Shown here in pieces: positions 10,580 through 20,394 of a stretch of 64,000 bases of DNA (within the stretch, counting starts at the first letter, position 1; each line of letters opens with the position of its first letter). The stretch comes from Pseudo-nitzschia pungens (Eukaryota; Bacillariophyta; Bacillariophyceae; Bacillariales; Bacillariaceae). The stretch covers positions 2,604,001-2,668,000 of the forward strand of contig CM074762.1 in assembly GCA_037355855.1 (NCBI GenBank), in the 5' to 3' direction. The notes beneath the pieces are model-generated. The model ran no database searches. It saw only the letters and a list, made by a program, of their open reading frames with translations, and was not told the origin of the DNA. Both the position numbers and the translations under genes were made by a program.

Positions 10580-11283
10580 TTGATGCAGATGCGCAATTCC
10601 TTCTACTTGTTAATTTGATACAGATGCGGACAGTTGTTTGGACGGCTTCTCTGTTTTGTGAGCCCAAACAAGAATATCATTAATAATCCAAGACCTAAGG
10701 GTAATCTTAGTTGTTGTGAGGACCAGTCAGAACAATGTTTCGGAACGGGGGATAAACCTATCACGAATTTTGGAAGCTTGGAAACGCCACGCCGTTGTTC
10801 TCAGACAAATGGAACGAATACTGCCAAAATTGTTCCGGTTACACCACTTAATCCTAGTATTCTTGAACCAATTATGAATCCTATTCTCTGTATGGAAAAA
10901 ATCTCTATAAATCTATGTGTTGCAGAGTGATTAGTGATATACTCCGACAGCCCGTCGCAATTCAATTTCGAGTCACTCATTTTTGCCGGGAGACTTCCGA
11001 CGCCAAAGCAATTTCCATTTCAGAAATACTGTCTGCGGCATCGTCCCCGTTGTCTCGGAAGTGATATCCGTGCCATTGACGAGTGCGCGGACACTGCACT
11101 CGAAGTTGGTGATGGCGTCACAAGGCTGTAGATTTGTAGCTCAACACGAAACCTCGCAGGGCTTTCTTTCATTTAGCGCAACTAGGTGCAAACTGTTCCG
11201 TCGTTGAAGACTCCATTTTTGATTGCCACATTTCGACTGAACTTCGGGTGGGTTTGACTTCTCCTTCACTTGCTTACGATCTT

Positions 11284-13659
11284 TCATATGGGACTGCTAG
11301 CATCTTGGGAATCGTTCGCCGCCCCATTATCCGCAGATTCCACAAACTCTTTTACATGCAAGGATCTTTGTTCCCTACTTCGGATCCCGCGGTCCAAGGC
11401 CGGCACGCGTTCGGTCATCATCGAGGCAAGTTTTCGCGCCACATCAAAGTTTCCCAAAGCAGCGTTTTCCGTGGCCACGCGATATGTCGTGATGTTATTG
11501 ACAACAAGACGTGTCACCGGATTGTCGCTTGTCAGGTACTCTTCCACGATGGATGTGGCAGTTTCGATTTCACCCGCGAGACACAATAGTTCGACATAGT
11601 TTCGAATCACGTGCGTTGTTGGAGGTATCCCCTTGTCCTCCATCATCGAGAGGATAGTGTCCGCAATCTCTACGTTCCTCTGTTTGTACGGCTGATCGTC
11701 GATTTTCAAACGCTTCTTGATATCACGTCCAAGGGCTTCGATGACAAACGAATACGAATCCGCGTTGGGCTGTATGCCGTTGTCACTCATCACATCGAGG
11801 ATTTCCACGGCATCATTCGGATCGGCCCGTTCGGCATAACTCGATAAAATGACGTTGAGCGATTCCAAAGAGAGCAAATGATTGTTTTCCATCGACGCAA
11901 TTTCATTTTGTCTATCTTCCGTCAACATTCGTCGCGCTTTGCCGATCAGACTTCGGTGCAATCGCATTGCCGACGAAAAACTCCTGATCAGCGGCCTCGA
12001 TGGTTCGAAACCGTCTTCTTTCATGGACGCCAAGGCTGCAAAGGCCTGTTGCAGTCCGCCTCTTTCGTTCGCAAAGGCCATGACGGTGTTTTCGTATATC
12101 ATTTCCGTGGGCGAATATCCGCAGACATCCAATACTTCCCAGACGAGCAGTATTAATCTGGAACAGCCCGCTCGTGCAGCACCAGAAGATATGCTTTCCA
12201 GCATGGATAAATCAATCAGTGTTTCTGGGTGCAAATCAAACCCCTTTTCATCGTCATTGTTTCCGCTGATTTTGTTCTGAAAGTCCTCTAGCCATGCTTC
12301 GAGAGTCACGCAGATTGGTTCCATTTCCATGTACGGAAACATGTTGTGCACTGCCGGCAAGATGGCGTCCGGATTCAGTTGTCCACCCGGGGTTTGTACC
12401 AATCTCGCAATAACGTCGTGGTAAGGAATATCATTCTGTCGATGGTATCGAGACGTGGAAAGCAATCGGTTCAACCATCCCGCTCGCATTTCAAATTCGT
12501 TGTCGACCATGAAGTAGTACAAGTCGGAAGCGTACTGACCGAGCGTAGCAATTCGTTGCGAAACGAGAGAAAGAACCAGTTTGGGGTAGAGTATTCGTTT
12601 CGAATTCATGTCCATTTCTTCGATTTCGCTCAGGAGGTCTTCGATCATGATGTGCATCTGGCTGGTGTTGTGGTGGTTGGGGTCCAGCAGGCTGATAGAA
12701 TTACAAATGCGTTTGTAAAGTGAAAGTCGTTTGCTCGTGTTACCATCCAAGGCACGACCGCCACCACTTTGACCGGCATCCTGGTGAAGGTAATGCTTGT
12801 TGTAATAATTTATGATAGTATACCCAGCGGGCGGATCGAATTCCGACACCATAAAGAATAGGTCAGTGACCATTACCCTCGGAAGGATTTGCCGTTTTCG
12901 TTGAGACTCCCGGAAGAGGAACAAGCTTTTCTCAACGTCCTTCCGATAGACGGAACGGCGCAAGGCCGCCTTCAATCGCTCAAAATCCTTCGACTTTGGC
13001 GCCCCATCAGCCGATAAAGACGTTTTCGATTCAGACGTGATTTGGGTTTGCACTTCTTGAGTAGTCGACGTGAATTCTTCTCCTATCCACTCCGCATTCT
13101 TTTTTTCATTCATCGCGACGGATTCCGAAGATCCCTCTTGTTTGTTGTCCTCATTTGGCACACGAGATAAAATTTCTGGTACCCTACTGAACTTGTTGAG
13201 ATCTTTTTTACGAATCCTTGTTGTCTTGGACGTCGACAGAGTAGTATTTGCGGTTGCCAATTGTAGCGAATCTAGAAAGAGTCGCATTGCGGCCAAACGT
13301 CTTCGCTCCTCATCCTCGGAAGTGCAACCACCACTGTAGTCCACGTAGGGGTAGTTCTGAACCACCGAAGAGGACGAAGCATTGTTTGATGCCACGAGTT
13401 GGTGCTGTTTCCGGCGCCGATTGTTGTTTGCATCGACGATGGAGAGCTTCTCCGATGCTACCACCGACGCCAAAGAACTCGAGGGACCCGCCACTCCAAC
13501 GACTCGTTTCGTTTCGGTTTGAGGTGATAAGGAGCGAAACGACAGCGCGCTGCTTTTTGCACGGGACTGGTTGGATCTTATCCTTTTTGTGGCAGTCTCT
13601 GCTGCATTGGTCCTGGTGGAACGCAGCGTCGATGCGATTGATAGAGATGATCGCATCAT
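11284..13659 (-). CDS. Pentatricopeptide-repeat (PPR) protein, probably mitochondrial
   Basis: 791 residues, one exon. The first 50 residues are rich in R, S, T and A without acidic residues (MMRSSLSIASTLRSTRTN and on), as in a mitochondrial presequence. The C-terminal third has recognisable PPR units: LNVILSSYAERADPNDAVEI with VMSDNGIQPNADSYSFVIEA (about residues 600-643), then IADTILSMMEDKGIPPTTHV (about 666-685) with NYVELLCLAGEIETA. The middle is helical and less typical. It ends in a polar, D/S-rich tail. PPR proteins bind organelle RNA for processing or translation; the RNA target cannot be read from the sequence. A weak resemblance to the long, degenerate PPR proteins of algae explains the irregular repeats. 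Confidence 0.75.
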   Translation of the reverse strand: MMRSSLSIASTLRSTRTNAAETATKRIRSNQSRAKSSALSFRSLSPQTETKRVVGVAGPSSSLASVVASEKLSIVDANNNRRRKQHQLVASNNASSSSVVQNYPYVDYSGGCTSEDEERRRLAAMRLFLDSLQLATANTTLSTSKTTRIRKKDLNKFSRVPEILSRVPNEDNKQEGSSESVAMNEKKNAEWIGEEFTSTTQEVQTQITSESKTSLSADGAPKSKDFERLKAALRRSVYRKDVEKSLFLFRESQRKRQILPRVMVTDLFFMVSEFDPPAGYTIINYYNKHYLHQDAGQSGGGRALDGNTSKRLSLYKRICNSISLLDPNHHNTSQMHIMIEDLLSEIEEMDMNSKRILYPKLVLSLVSQRIATLGQYASDLYYFMVDNEFEMRAGWLNRLLSTSRYHRQNDIPYHDVIARLVQTPGGQLNPDAILPAVHNMFPYMEMEPICVTLEAWLEDFQNKISGNNDDEKGFDLHPETLIDLSMLESISSGAARAGCSRLILLVWEVLDVCGYSPTEMIYENTVMAFANERGGLQQAFAALASMKEDGFEPSRPLIRSFSSAMRLHRSLIGKARRMLTEDRQNEIASMENNHLLSLESLNVILSSYAERADPNDAVEILDVMSDNGIQPNADSYSFVIEALGRDIKKRLKIDDQPYKQRNVEIADTILSMMEDKGIPPTTHVIRNYVELLCLAGEIETATSIVEEYLTSDNPVTRLVVNNITTYRVATENAALGNFDVARKLASMMTERVPALDRGIRSREQRSLHVKEFVESADNGAANDSQDASSPI

Positions 13660-14377
13660 GGTTACCGATTGATATTCTCCTCTCCAGAATTCAAATAGCA
13701 GTCGCAGTGCTAATTACAGACCAAACGAGGCTTTCAGGTTCGATGCTTATTCTCCCAGCTACCTGGTGTTTTGATTGATTTGAGGGTTGGCTACGGAAGT
13801 CTTAACACCTTCACTATTCCCGAGGATTAAACTTGTCTTGAATTTGGGTTGGCAGAGCCAAAGCTGATGAAACGAATCAACCAGCTGGATCAGCAGTCAG
13901 CAGTCCGTAATGCTAAGGTTAGTCACAAAACAACCGAAAATTTATGATACCAATCCATTGACTAAGTTATGTGAAGTTTAAGCGCGGATAAAAATACGTG
14001 GTGAAGGGTGGACCTGAAAGAGTCCCTCTATCTCTAGGCACAAGTGAATGAGGGGCTTTGTTTCCAAATGCTTTTGTAGAAACTAAACTCTAGTAGACGA
14101 CGGGTAAGGTGGTATGAAGGAGTCTCATCCATCGACAGCGACTCTGGCGACGACGACTCACTCACTCACGACTGTCGATCGATGGCTTCATTGCCAGTGG
14201 TGAAAATCGTCGGAAATTCTTCGAACAACGACGCGAAAACCCTACGAGGTTCCTGATTTGGCGGAAGGTGAAAGCTCATGATTTCTATTCTCAAAAGACA
14301 TGAACATTGATCCTACTGCCGAGTATTATATCGGTGATACTTGACAAAAGACAGAGACAGAGACATAAAGAAATCCA
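13660..14377. other. Divergent intergenic region (PPR / DNLZ)
   Basis: Separates the divergently transcribed PPR and DNLZ/Hep1 genes, both predicted mitochondrial, so co-regulation is possible. No gene or repeat of note was seen. Confidence 0.55.
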
Positions 14378-15097
14378 ATGCTGCGACCGACGTTGTTGAA
14401 ATTGATCACTCCCCGACCATGCCCTGCAGGTAGCGCAAGAAATTGGTTCTCTTCGTCGTCACCGACTGCGTCCGTGAGAAGAAATCTTCGCCCTCGAAAT
14501 GCCGATCGACGAGTCGCAACCGGTACTAGTCTCGGTTTCGGATTAAGAAATCCCCGAGACTGCTCTTGTTGCCAGACGCGACACCATACAACTGCCTCCA
14601 TTGCTCAATACAAAGTCGGCAGCGAAAAAGACACGAGCCACATTCCGTACGAGTCCCTACAGCGACGAGATAAGAGCGACGATACAACAATCGATATCGC
14701 CGGCGGGACCGGAGCAATCGCCAAAGGGAATGAGGAAAGTAGCGAAGGAGAGATTGGTGGCATTCCCGGGGCCCAAAAGGGAGGGAAGAAACTAGCAATC
14801 GTCTTCACGTGCACCGTATGCGACACGCGGTCCGCCAAGCAATTCACGGAAAATGCATACCAGAACGGCGTGGTCATCGTCACGTGCCCGGGATGTGGAA
14901 ACCGGCACTTGATTGCCGATAACCTAGGTTTCTTCGAGGATGAAGATGGCGGATGGAACATCGAAAAGGCCTTGGCAAAAATGGGAGAAAATGTCAAGCT
15001 GGTGAACAACGACAATGTGATGGAAGTGAGCGTTGAAGATCTCTACGGTGCAGACAAGATCCGGGCTGCAACTGATAGTGCCACCAACAAAGAATAA
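14378..15097 (+). CDS. DNLZ: DNL-type zinc-finger protein, mitochondrial Hsp70 escort (Hep1/Tim15/DNLZ)
   Basis: 239 residues, one exon. Residues 1-70 are a basic, S/R-rich presequence. A variable linker leads to the DNL domain at about 138-190. It has two zinc-binding CxxC knuckles, CTVC (145-148) and CPGC (170-173), the segment RSAKQFTENAYQNGVVIV between them, and the name-giving DNLGFF (181-186). Proteins of this family keep mitochondrial (or plastid) Hsp70 soluble and help protein import. The presequence lacks a signal peptide with a phenylalanine motif, so a mitochondrial rather than plastid place is favoured. The C-terminal tail (about 50 residues) is acidic, longer than in yeast. The gene is convergent with the SDR at 15300, with about 200 bases between stop codons. 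Confidence 0.93.
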   Translation: MLRPTLLKLITPRPCPAGSARNWFSSSSPTASVRRNLRPRNADRRVATGTSLGFGLRNPRDCSCCQTRHHTTASIAQYKVGSEKDTSHIPYESLQRRDKSDDTTIDIAGGTGAIAKGNEESSEGEIGGIPGAQKGGKKLAIVFTCTVCDTRSAKQFTENAYQNGVVIVTCPGCGNRHLIADNLGFFEDEDGGWNIEKALAKMGENVKLVNNDNVMEVSVEDLYGADKIRAATDSATNKE

Positions 15098-15299
15098 GTA
15101 ATGTACAGGAGAGGAGAGCATTGACCGATCGATCGTGAATTACAATTGTTGGCGGTCTCGAAAATACAAATTGATCGAGCAGCGATACCATACAGGTACA
15201 CGTACTGAAGAATTCCATTTCGAGTCAAAAGCAAAAACTAAAACGAAATTCACTCATACGAACTACCATTATTATTATTTCTAGCAGCCGGCGCATCTG

Positions 15300-16339
15300 T
15301 TACAATTCAAACGCAGCAATCTCTCTGCCTTTCACAGCTACCTGAGAAGCAATAGAGGGATCGACGGCGGAGAGCACGACGCGTTCGGTCTTGGCGGAAT
15401 CCATTGCCCGAATGACCAAATCCGCCACGTCCTCTCGGTGAATGCTTCCGATCGCCTTGGTATCTTCTGTCAAGACAGCTTTTCCGGTCATTGGCTCGCT
15501 AACCAAACCACCGGGTCGGATAATGCTCCAGTTTGAGTTCGTGTACCAATCAATCAGCACGTTTTCTGCTTTTTCCTTTTGTTCGAGAACATCCTTTAGA
15601 ATCTCAAACGCATTTGGTGGTGCGGCCTCCTTGCTCGTGCCACTGGGTTTCGAAATCAGAAAGGCAAAGGTGAACAGTCGAAAAAAAAGCGATTCGATGA
15701 ACAGAATGCGTTCGTGAGAAAAAGGTGGAAAACATCTTTCGTTGTTGTCTCTGAAATGCGACGCTGAATCGCTTCGGATACCGCACAACCCATAACCGTG
15801 AAAAAGTCTGGGATTTTTCATACTTGCCATCCAATGCTGGTCACTAGTATAATCCTCTGCACGCCCAAGATGCCTGCCGATTCAATGACGTTGTTGTTGC
15901 CTTCGTAGTCGACCCGTCGATCACCCACGGTGCCACCGAGTGCGGTAATTGCTGCGTCGCATCCGTCCATGGCGTTCTCGACATCTTTCTGGTGGAACGC
16001 ATCTCCGAGAATTGCCGTGACGCCCGACATGGAATTTAATTCTGTCGCGCTTTCTTCGCTGCGAACGAGTGCTACAACCTCGGTTCCTCGTGCCGACAGC
16101 TTCTCAACAATCGCGTGGCCGACGCCCCTGGAACCACCGGCGACGAATACTTTTTTGTATTTCGAGGTCGACGATCCTTCGGATTCCGATGACATTGAGA
16201 GTCCACTTGAAACTCGAAATGCTGTCGACGACTGAGACACGAATCCATCAACTGGTCGGGTGGAGAAGAGATTGGAGACCAACAGCAGGGAGCAAAGAAG
16301 CTCAAAAAATTGTTGTCGTCTTCGCGGAGAAATCACCAT
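15300..16339 (-). CDS. Plastid-targeted NAD(P)-binding reductase, atypical SDR (NmrA-like)
   Basis: Two exons: 16339..15828 and 15642..15300, 284 residues. The intron (15827..15643) starts with GCAAGT and ends CCCAG, so it is a GC-AG intron. Only this donor restores the family motif VTSIGCGTSKEAAPPN; a GT four bases further on gives the wrong frame and a stop. The N-terminus has a hydrophobic signal (FFELLCSLLLVSNLF) followed by VDGFVSQSS, a plastid-type cleavage motif. The Rossmann fold begins at KVFVAGGSRGVGHAIVEKL (glycine-rich dinucleotide motif), followed by ALVRSEES and AAITALGG. The C-terminal half has NWSIIRPGGL and the HREDVADLVIRAMD segment typical of the NAD(P)H-binding family seen in plant chloroplast stress reductases. 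The substrate is unknown. Confidence 0.88.
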
Positions 16340-17848
16340 GGTCGTTTTGATCGTCCAGATCTATTTAGGTACTGCAGTGCAAATTGGTTCTTGTTTGGTT
16401 TATGTTGTCGAAAGTGCGTAGTATGCTTGACAACACGAACTATCCCGGAGTGATCACAGGGCCAGATAATTCAATTGTTATCACCAATTTTTGTTCCTGC
16501 TATTCGACAGAGGATGACATCAGAGAAGCGAACAAAAAGTGTCAAATTGAGAAAGATCTGCCAAGTGACAAGGTAGACACTTACATCATTAATTTTCCGT
16601 ATTTCAACAACCCAATCAACACGGATCCAATCATCGGCGCGCAACAATCGAATAAGGTATCGAGAGTATGTTCAATGTGCTCATCATTCGGAAATACGGC
16701 AGGCAAAATCTCGTGGTACAAAGTATCGTGAACGTGTACACGCAATACATTGAAGCAGTACGGTACGTAACGCACCCATATCCGGTACTTCCACCAGCAA
16801 CCGAGTCCAGGGTCGTGAAGCTATGAAAATGTGTTTTGTTCCTCATCATTGTTTCTTCTCACGTCACTAGGCATTCATCATTGCTAGCGCTCCTTTATAA
16901 TCAGTCACAACTAGTAAATGTGATGGCAAAAATGTCCAGAGCTACTACTACTACTAGTAGTATGGTAAAATTAGGTTCCAACTGCACATTCAAAAACAGA
17001 AGAAGAAGCACTACTCTTAGTACTAGTACAAGAAGAAGTACTAATATATCACTGGGCATGGTTGTGTTGAGTCTGGGATAGCGATTTTATTGTCCCTCAT
17101 TTGCCAGTTTTTGAATAGATAGAGCTTTGTTGTCTTGCAAAGCAGCTTGCTTCCCCCTTGCTAAAGATTCTTTTCTGATTCATCCAAACCTTTTGAAACC
17201 CCAATAACCAACATGATACAACTACAAGAATCAACATTTAGAACCAAATTGAAGGTATGTAGTAGTAGTAGTACTATCTATCGAGGAATACCCAAATACG
17301 GTTATTTTAAGGACTGACGATGAAGTGAGTCAACAAGAATGGCCTATACATACAACAATCTTTGTAGTCCATTACTTTATTCAAAGGACGATGCCATCCT
17401 TTGGGAAACCTGTTAGAAAACGTGCAACTCATCTTCAATAGAGTGCCAATTACCTATGAATAACAATGTGAAGGCTCTTCTGATAGTACTAACTTACACG
17501 TAGCTGAACAAGTGCAGGCATTGGAACTGTAAACACTACTTGAAGCGCGTAGTCTGTCCTTCCCCCGAATCTCCATTGTTTGCGAAAAATTGGACGGGCA
17601 ATAGTAAAAACGCAACAAAAAGCCCGAGTCGCCTCAACCTTCGATGAACGACAACAACAGACAACATGAGCATTATTTGCCCACAAACAAAACGTTCCAT
17701 ACGCGTAAGGTAATCGTACTAGCAATTGGATCAAACCTGTTGCTCTCCATTCCATCGAAAGACAACAACTCTTTTCATTCCGACCGGACAGTGCATTCTA
17801 TCTCTCTCCTCTGCCTTCTTTGCACTTGATAACACAAGCCATTTCATC
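16340..17848. other. Long divergent intergenic region (1.5 kb)
   Basis: Between the SDR and SmE genes. It contains several CTA/TAG trinucleotide clusters: about 16941..16966, 17012..17044 and 17258..17276. A 115-codon AT-rich open frame at 16384 has no recognisable domain and is not called. Confidence 0.55.
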
Positions 17849-18384
17849 ATGCCGCCAAAACGAGTGAAGAAGGTGATGACATTACCCATCAATGTTATTT
17901 TTGGGCATTTGCAGGTACGAAGAACTTTTTCGCTACTCTTTTAAGCACTGGCGATTTTCCAGATCCCAATTGCGTTGGTTGTTTTCCTCTCAGGAAGTGA
18001 TCGGTGCTTTGTCGCTACAATGCAACTTTGCCAAGAAACATTGTGCAAGTTTTCATGACGTTACTCCGACTCACACAATCCATCACGCGATTCGTTCATC
18101 TTTGCGATCTCAAATCTCTTCATCCACGAAACCGATCAATGATTTAAATGACGCTTTGTGTAATGTTTGCATTGAAACAGAAAAAAACAAGGGTTCGAAT
18201 CTGGCTTTACGAAGATACAAAGACGCAAATAGAGGGGCAAATTATTGGATTCGACGAGTACATGAACATGACCTTGGACGACGCTGTGGAAATCGGGAAA
18301 ACACGAATCGAGGTCGGGAGAATCTTGTTGAAGGGGGACGCCATCACGATGATCCAGGAAGCTCATCCCGAGAAAAAGGAATAA
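17849..18384 (+). CDS. SNRPE: Small nuclear ribonucleoprotein E (SmE)
   Basis: Two exons: 17849..17914 and 18181..18384 (intron 17915..18180, GTACGA donor, AAACAG acceptor, phase 0), 89 residues, close to the usual 92. Exon 1 encodes MPPKRVKKVMTLPINVIFGH and two more residues. Exon 2 opens with KKTRVRIWLYED, so the Sm1 motif is rebuilt across the junction. IEGQIIGFDEYMNMTLDDA (Sm1 end) and GRILLKGDAITMI (Sm2) follow, with the conserved GFDEYMN loop that lines the RNA-binding pore. SmE is one of seven subunits of the ring on U1, U2, U4 and U5 snRNAs and acts in pre-mRNA splicing, in keeping with the intron-containing genes around it. Confidence 0.96.
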
Positions 18385-18838
18385 TGTGATAGCGAGACAC
18401 ACAATGCAACGTTGGAAAAATGTTCGATAGACTTCGTCGAACTCAGGATCTGATGCCGTCGTCTCAACTCTCTCAGTGTTGGAACCTCCTTTTTTTTTTA
18501 AAAAAAGAGAATATGTACGTCGTTTGCAGCTCAAAATAGGAATACGCAACAAAAACCAATTGGGCAAAGGTTTCTGGATGTACCTCACCACTACGGAATT
18601 GGTCCGACTACTCTGTGGAGAATTAAACCGACAAGACATGATGAAAATGAAGCTATTTCGGATTCCGAACAAACTCTTATATTGAATGTGTACTTTGTAC
18701 GTGTAGTGGATGTAACATATCCAAATTTTCGATGTTGATCATTCAGATTCAATACACATTGGAAACGCGTGCGTTCAGCAAACCAAGTGCCATCTTGTCG
18801 GATAGCTATCGGCTTGGGTTTCTCGCCCATTGGAAAAC
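18385..18838. other. Intergenic between convergent SmE and TMCO1 genes
   Basis: 3' flanks only; an A/T homopolymer run near 18487..18508. Nothing else seen. Confidence 0.55.
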
Positions 18839-19582
18839 CTAGTCCATCTTGAGCTCGTCTGGGTCAATCCCCATCGACCTCATCACGTTTTGCCCGAGAG
18901 GACTGTCCATAACCGTCGATATTCCTCCATCAGCACCCACAGGGGGTTTCGTTCCCACCAAGCGATTGATGTAGTACTTCACCGCTAGACCGGACAAGGC
19001 ATACACAAAAAAGAACGAGAATGCCTGCTTGGGATGCATGCTTGTAGCTTCCGTCACAACATCTGTCGCAACGAGTTCTTTCCAATCCAATCCCCGAGCC
19101 GTCACACGGCTGACAAAATCATACGGCACAAATGGTAGAACTCCCATTACCTTTAGGAATCCCAACATTTGCGAGCAAAAAAATGCAACGAAATCCGAAA
19201 GAAATCAGTGTACGGGTCGTCGTCTAGCTATGCACCGTGGGCCTTCGGAAAAACTCACCTTCCCCTTGTGCTCCGTTCCCAATATCCTCAACAACATGAT
19301 AAAAAAGATCGACGAAAGCATGCTGGGAGCAAAATGACGCCTGGCCACATCGGCGCACGATGTTGCGTAGTCGGCCTTGGCTCGTTCGTATTTTTTCCGA
19401 TGCTTTTCCGATTTCTTCAGGTCGGCATCGGCCTTGTCGAGTTTGTTCTTGAAGCGTTCCATTGTTCGAAGCGCTCTTTGGTACGGGTCGTTTTTATAGA
19501 CGAAATAATTCGACAAGAGGTCCACCAGCAATTGGCAAACTCCGACGGTAACGACAATGTTTGTGATCTCGGACGCCGTCAT
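18839..19582 (-). CDS. TMCO1: ER calcium-leak channel/translocon factor TMCO1 (EMC3/Get1 superfamily)
   Basis: Two exons: 19582..19259 and 19150..18839 (intron 19258..19151, GTGAGT donor, CTAAAG acceptor, phase 0), 211 residues versus 188 in human. Order: an N-terminal transmembrane helix (ITNIVVTVGVCQLLVDLLSN), a basic Y-K-x-D-P-Y-Q turn, and a long coiled coil (RFKNKLDKADADLKKSEKHR and on). A second membrane segment follows (FAPSMLSSIFFIMLLRILG), then the conserved GVLPFVPYDFVSRVTARGL stretch, which matches the KLPFTP-GLSHRNL region of TMCO1. A last helix (AFSFFFVYALSGLAVKYYI) precedes the tail. The family sits in the ER membrane as a calcium-load-activated channel and as part of the multipass translocon. 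The exon join falls exactly before the conserved LPF motif, which supports the model. Confidence 0.9.
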
Positions 19583-20394
19583 TCTGGTCTTCTTGTCTCC
19601 GCAGATGATCTTATGGATATCTGTTGCAGGTGTGGTAATTGGTTATTGACGGGCTATTGCGATCCGAACGATGTATTTACTACTCGTAGTTGTTATCGGT
19701 GTCGATCGTTATCAGAATACCCAGTGACAGTTTCAATCAGAGTGAGGATTGCACCATGATACAACCATTGAAGTGTACGAATACGAAGTAAGGTTACTTC
19801 GTAGTAAATGATGCAGGTACCGAACGCGCACTACGAGCACCGGTGACTGTAGCTGCGAGTAAGGTTACGGTATCATTGGTATTTTACCGCACAAACTTCC
19901 GGTTTGAGATCGGTCCAAGATTTCAAAATACTACAGTAGAAAATACCGGTATGTAGTAATTTGTAACCTCGATGTCAATCACCCCCTTTTCAAGAAGAAG
20001 ATATTAAGACTAGTCTATACAGAATGTACGTGCGCTTACGTATTCGAATACGCCTTCCAATAAATTCGTCGCGGACAATCCCCCAAAATGAATTTCGAAA
20101 ACTTCTGAGGACGTTTGGTGGATGGCGCCTGTAGTGCGAGAGAGCGCAAATCGCAGCCGGTAATTTCAAATTTTCTTCGAGAAAAGTGATCTGCGATGAA
20201 AAGCGTTGTTGAGATTTTTTCTTTTTCAACGCTGGGCACTGAACACCGAACACTCAATCAACTCTGATCAGGTCATCACACGCATGATGCATCAGTGTGC
20301 AACTCTTGTCGTACAATGAAAAGAAGCGAACGAACGAAAGCACACGGAGACTGATGAATGAAAAATGTTTGCAGAGAAATAGACCAGTCTCGCC
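19583..20394. other. Divergent intergenic region (TMCO1 / methyltransferase)
   Basis: Contains two GTAAGGTTAC sites and several CGTAC/CCGGT words (19784..19960). No coding sequence supported. Confidence 0.6.
19788..19868. promoter_or_regulatory. Pair of GTAAGRTTAC elements upstream of TMCO1
   Basis: Exact copies at 19788..19797 and 19859..19868, 206 and 277 bases before the TMCO1 start. The first is the centre of a longer inverted repeat, GAAGTAAGGTTACTTC (19785..19800). Confidence 0.45.

Larger units (their letters stand above)
9612..11283. other. Long intergenic stretch (1.7 kb)
   Basis: 5' flank of the plastid protein and 3' flank of the PPR gene. It holds a GTAAGGTTAC site (10096..10105), a variant GTAAGGTTTACGCGTACGG (from 9876), a (TAG)n cluster near 10304..10322 and a 22-base tandem duplication (10540..10579). 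A 98-codon open frame at 10634 resembles no family I know. Confidence 0.55.

Noticed and set aside
10634..10930. 98-codon open frame, possibly a gene fragment
   Set aside because: No match to a known family or transposon; length is within chance for the composition.
16384..16731. 115-codon open frame
   Set aside because: AT-rich, isolated, no family; could be a lineage-specific gene but there is no support.
18136..18672. 178-codon minus-strand frame opposite SmE exon 2
   Set aside because: Shadow of the SmE coding strand, which shows both Sm motifs.
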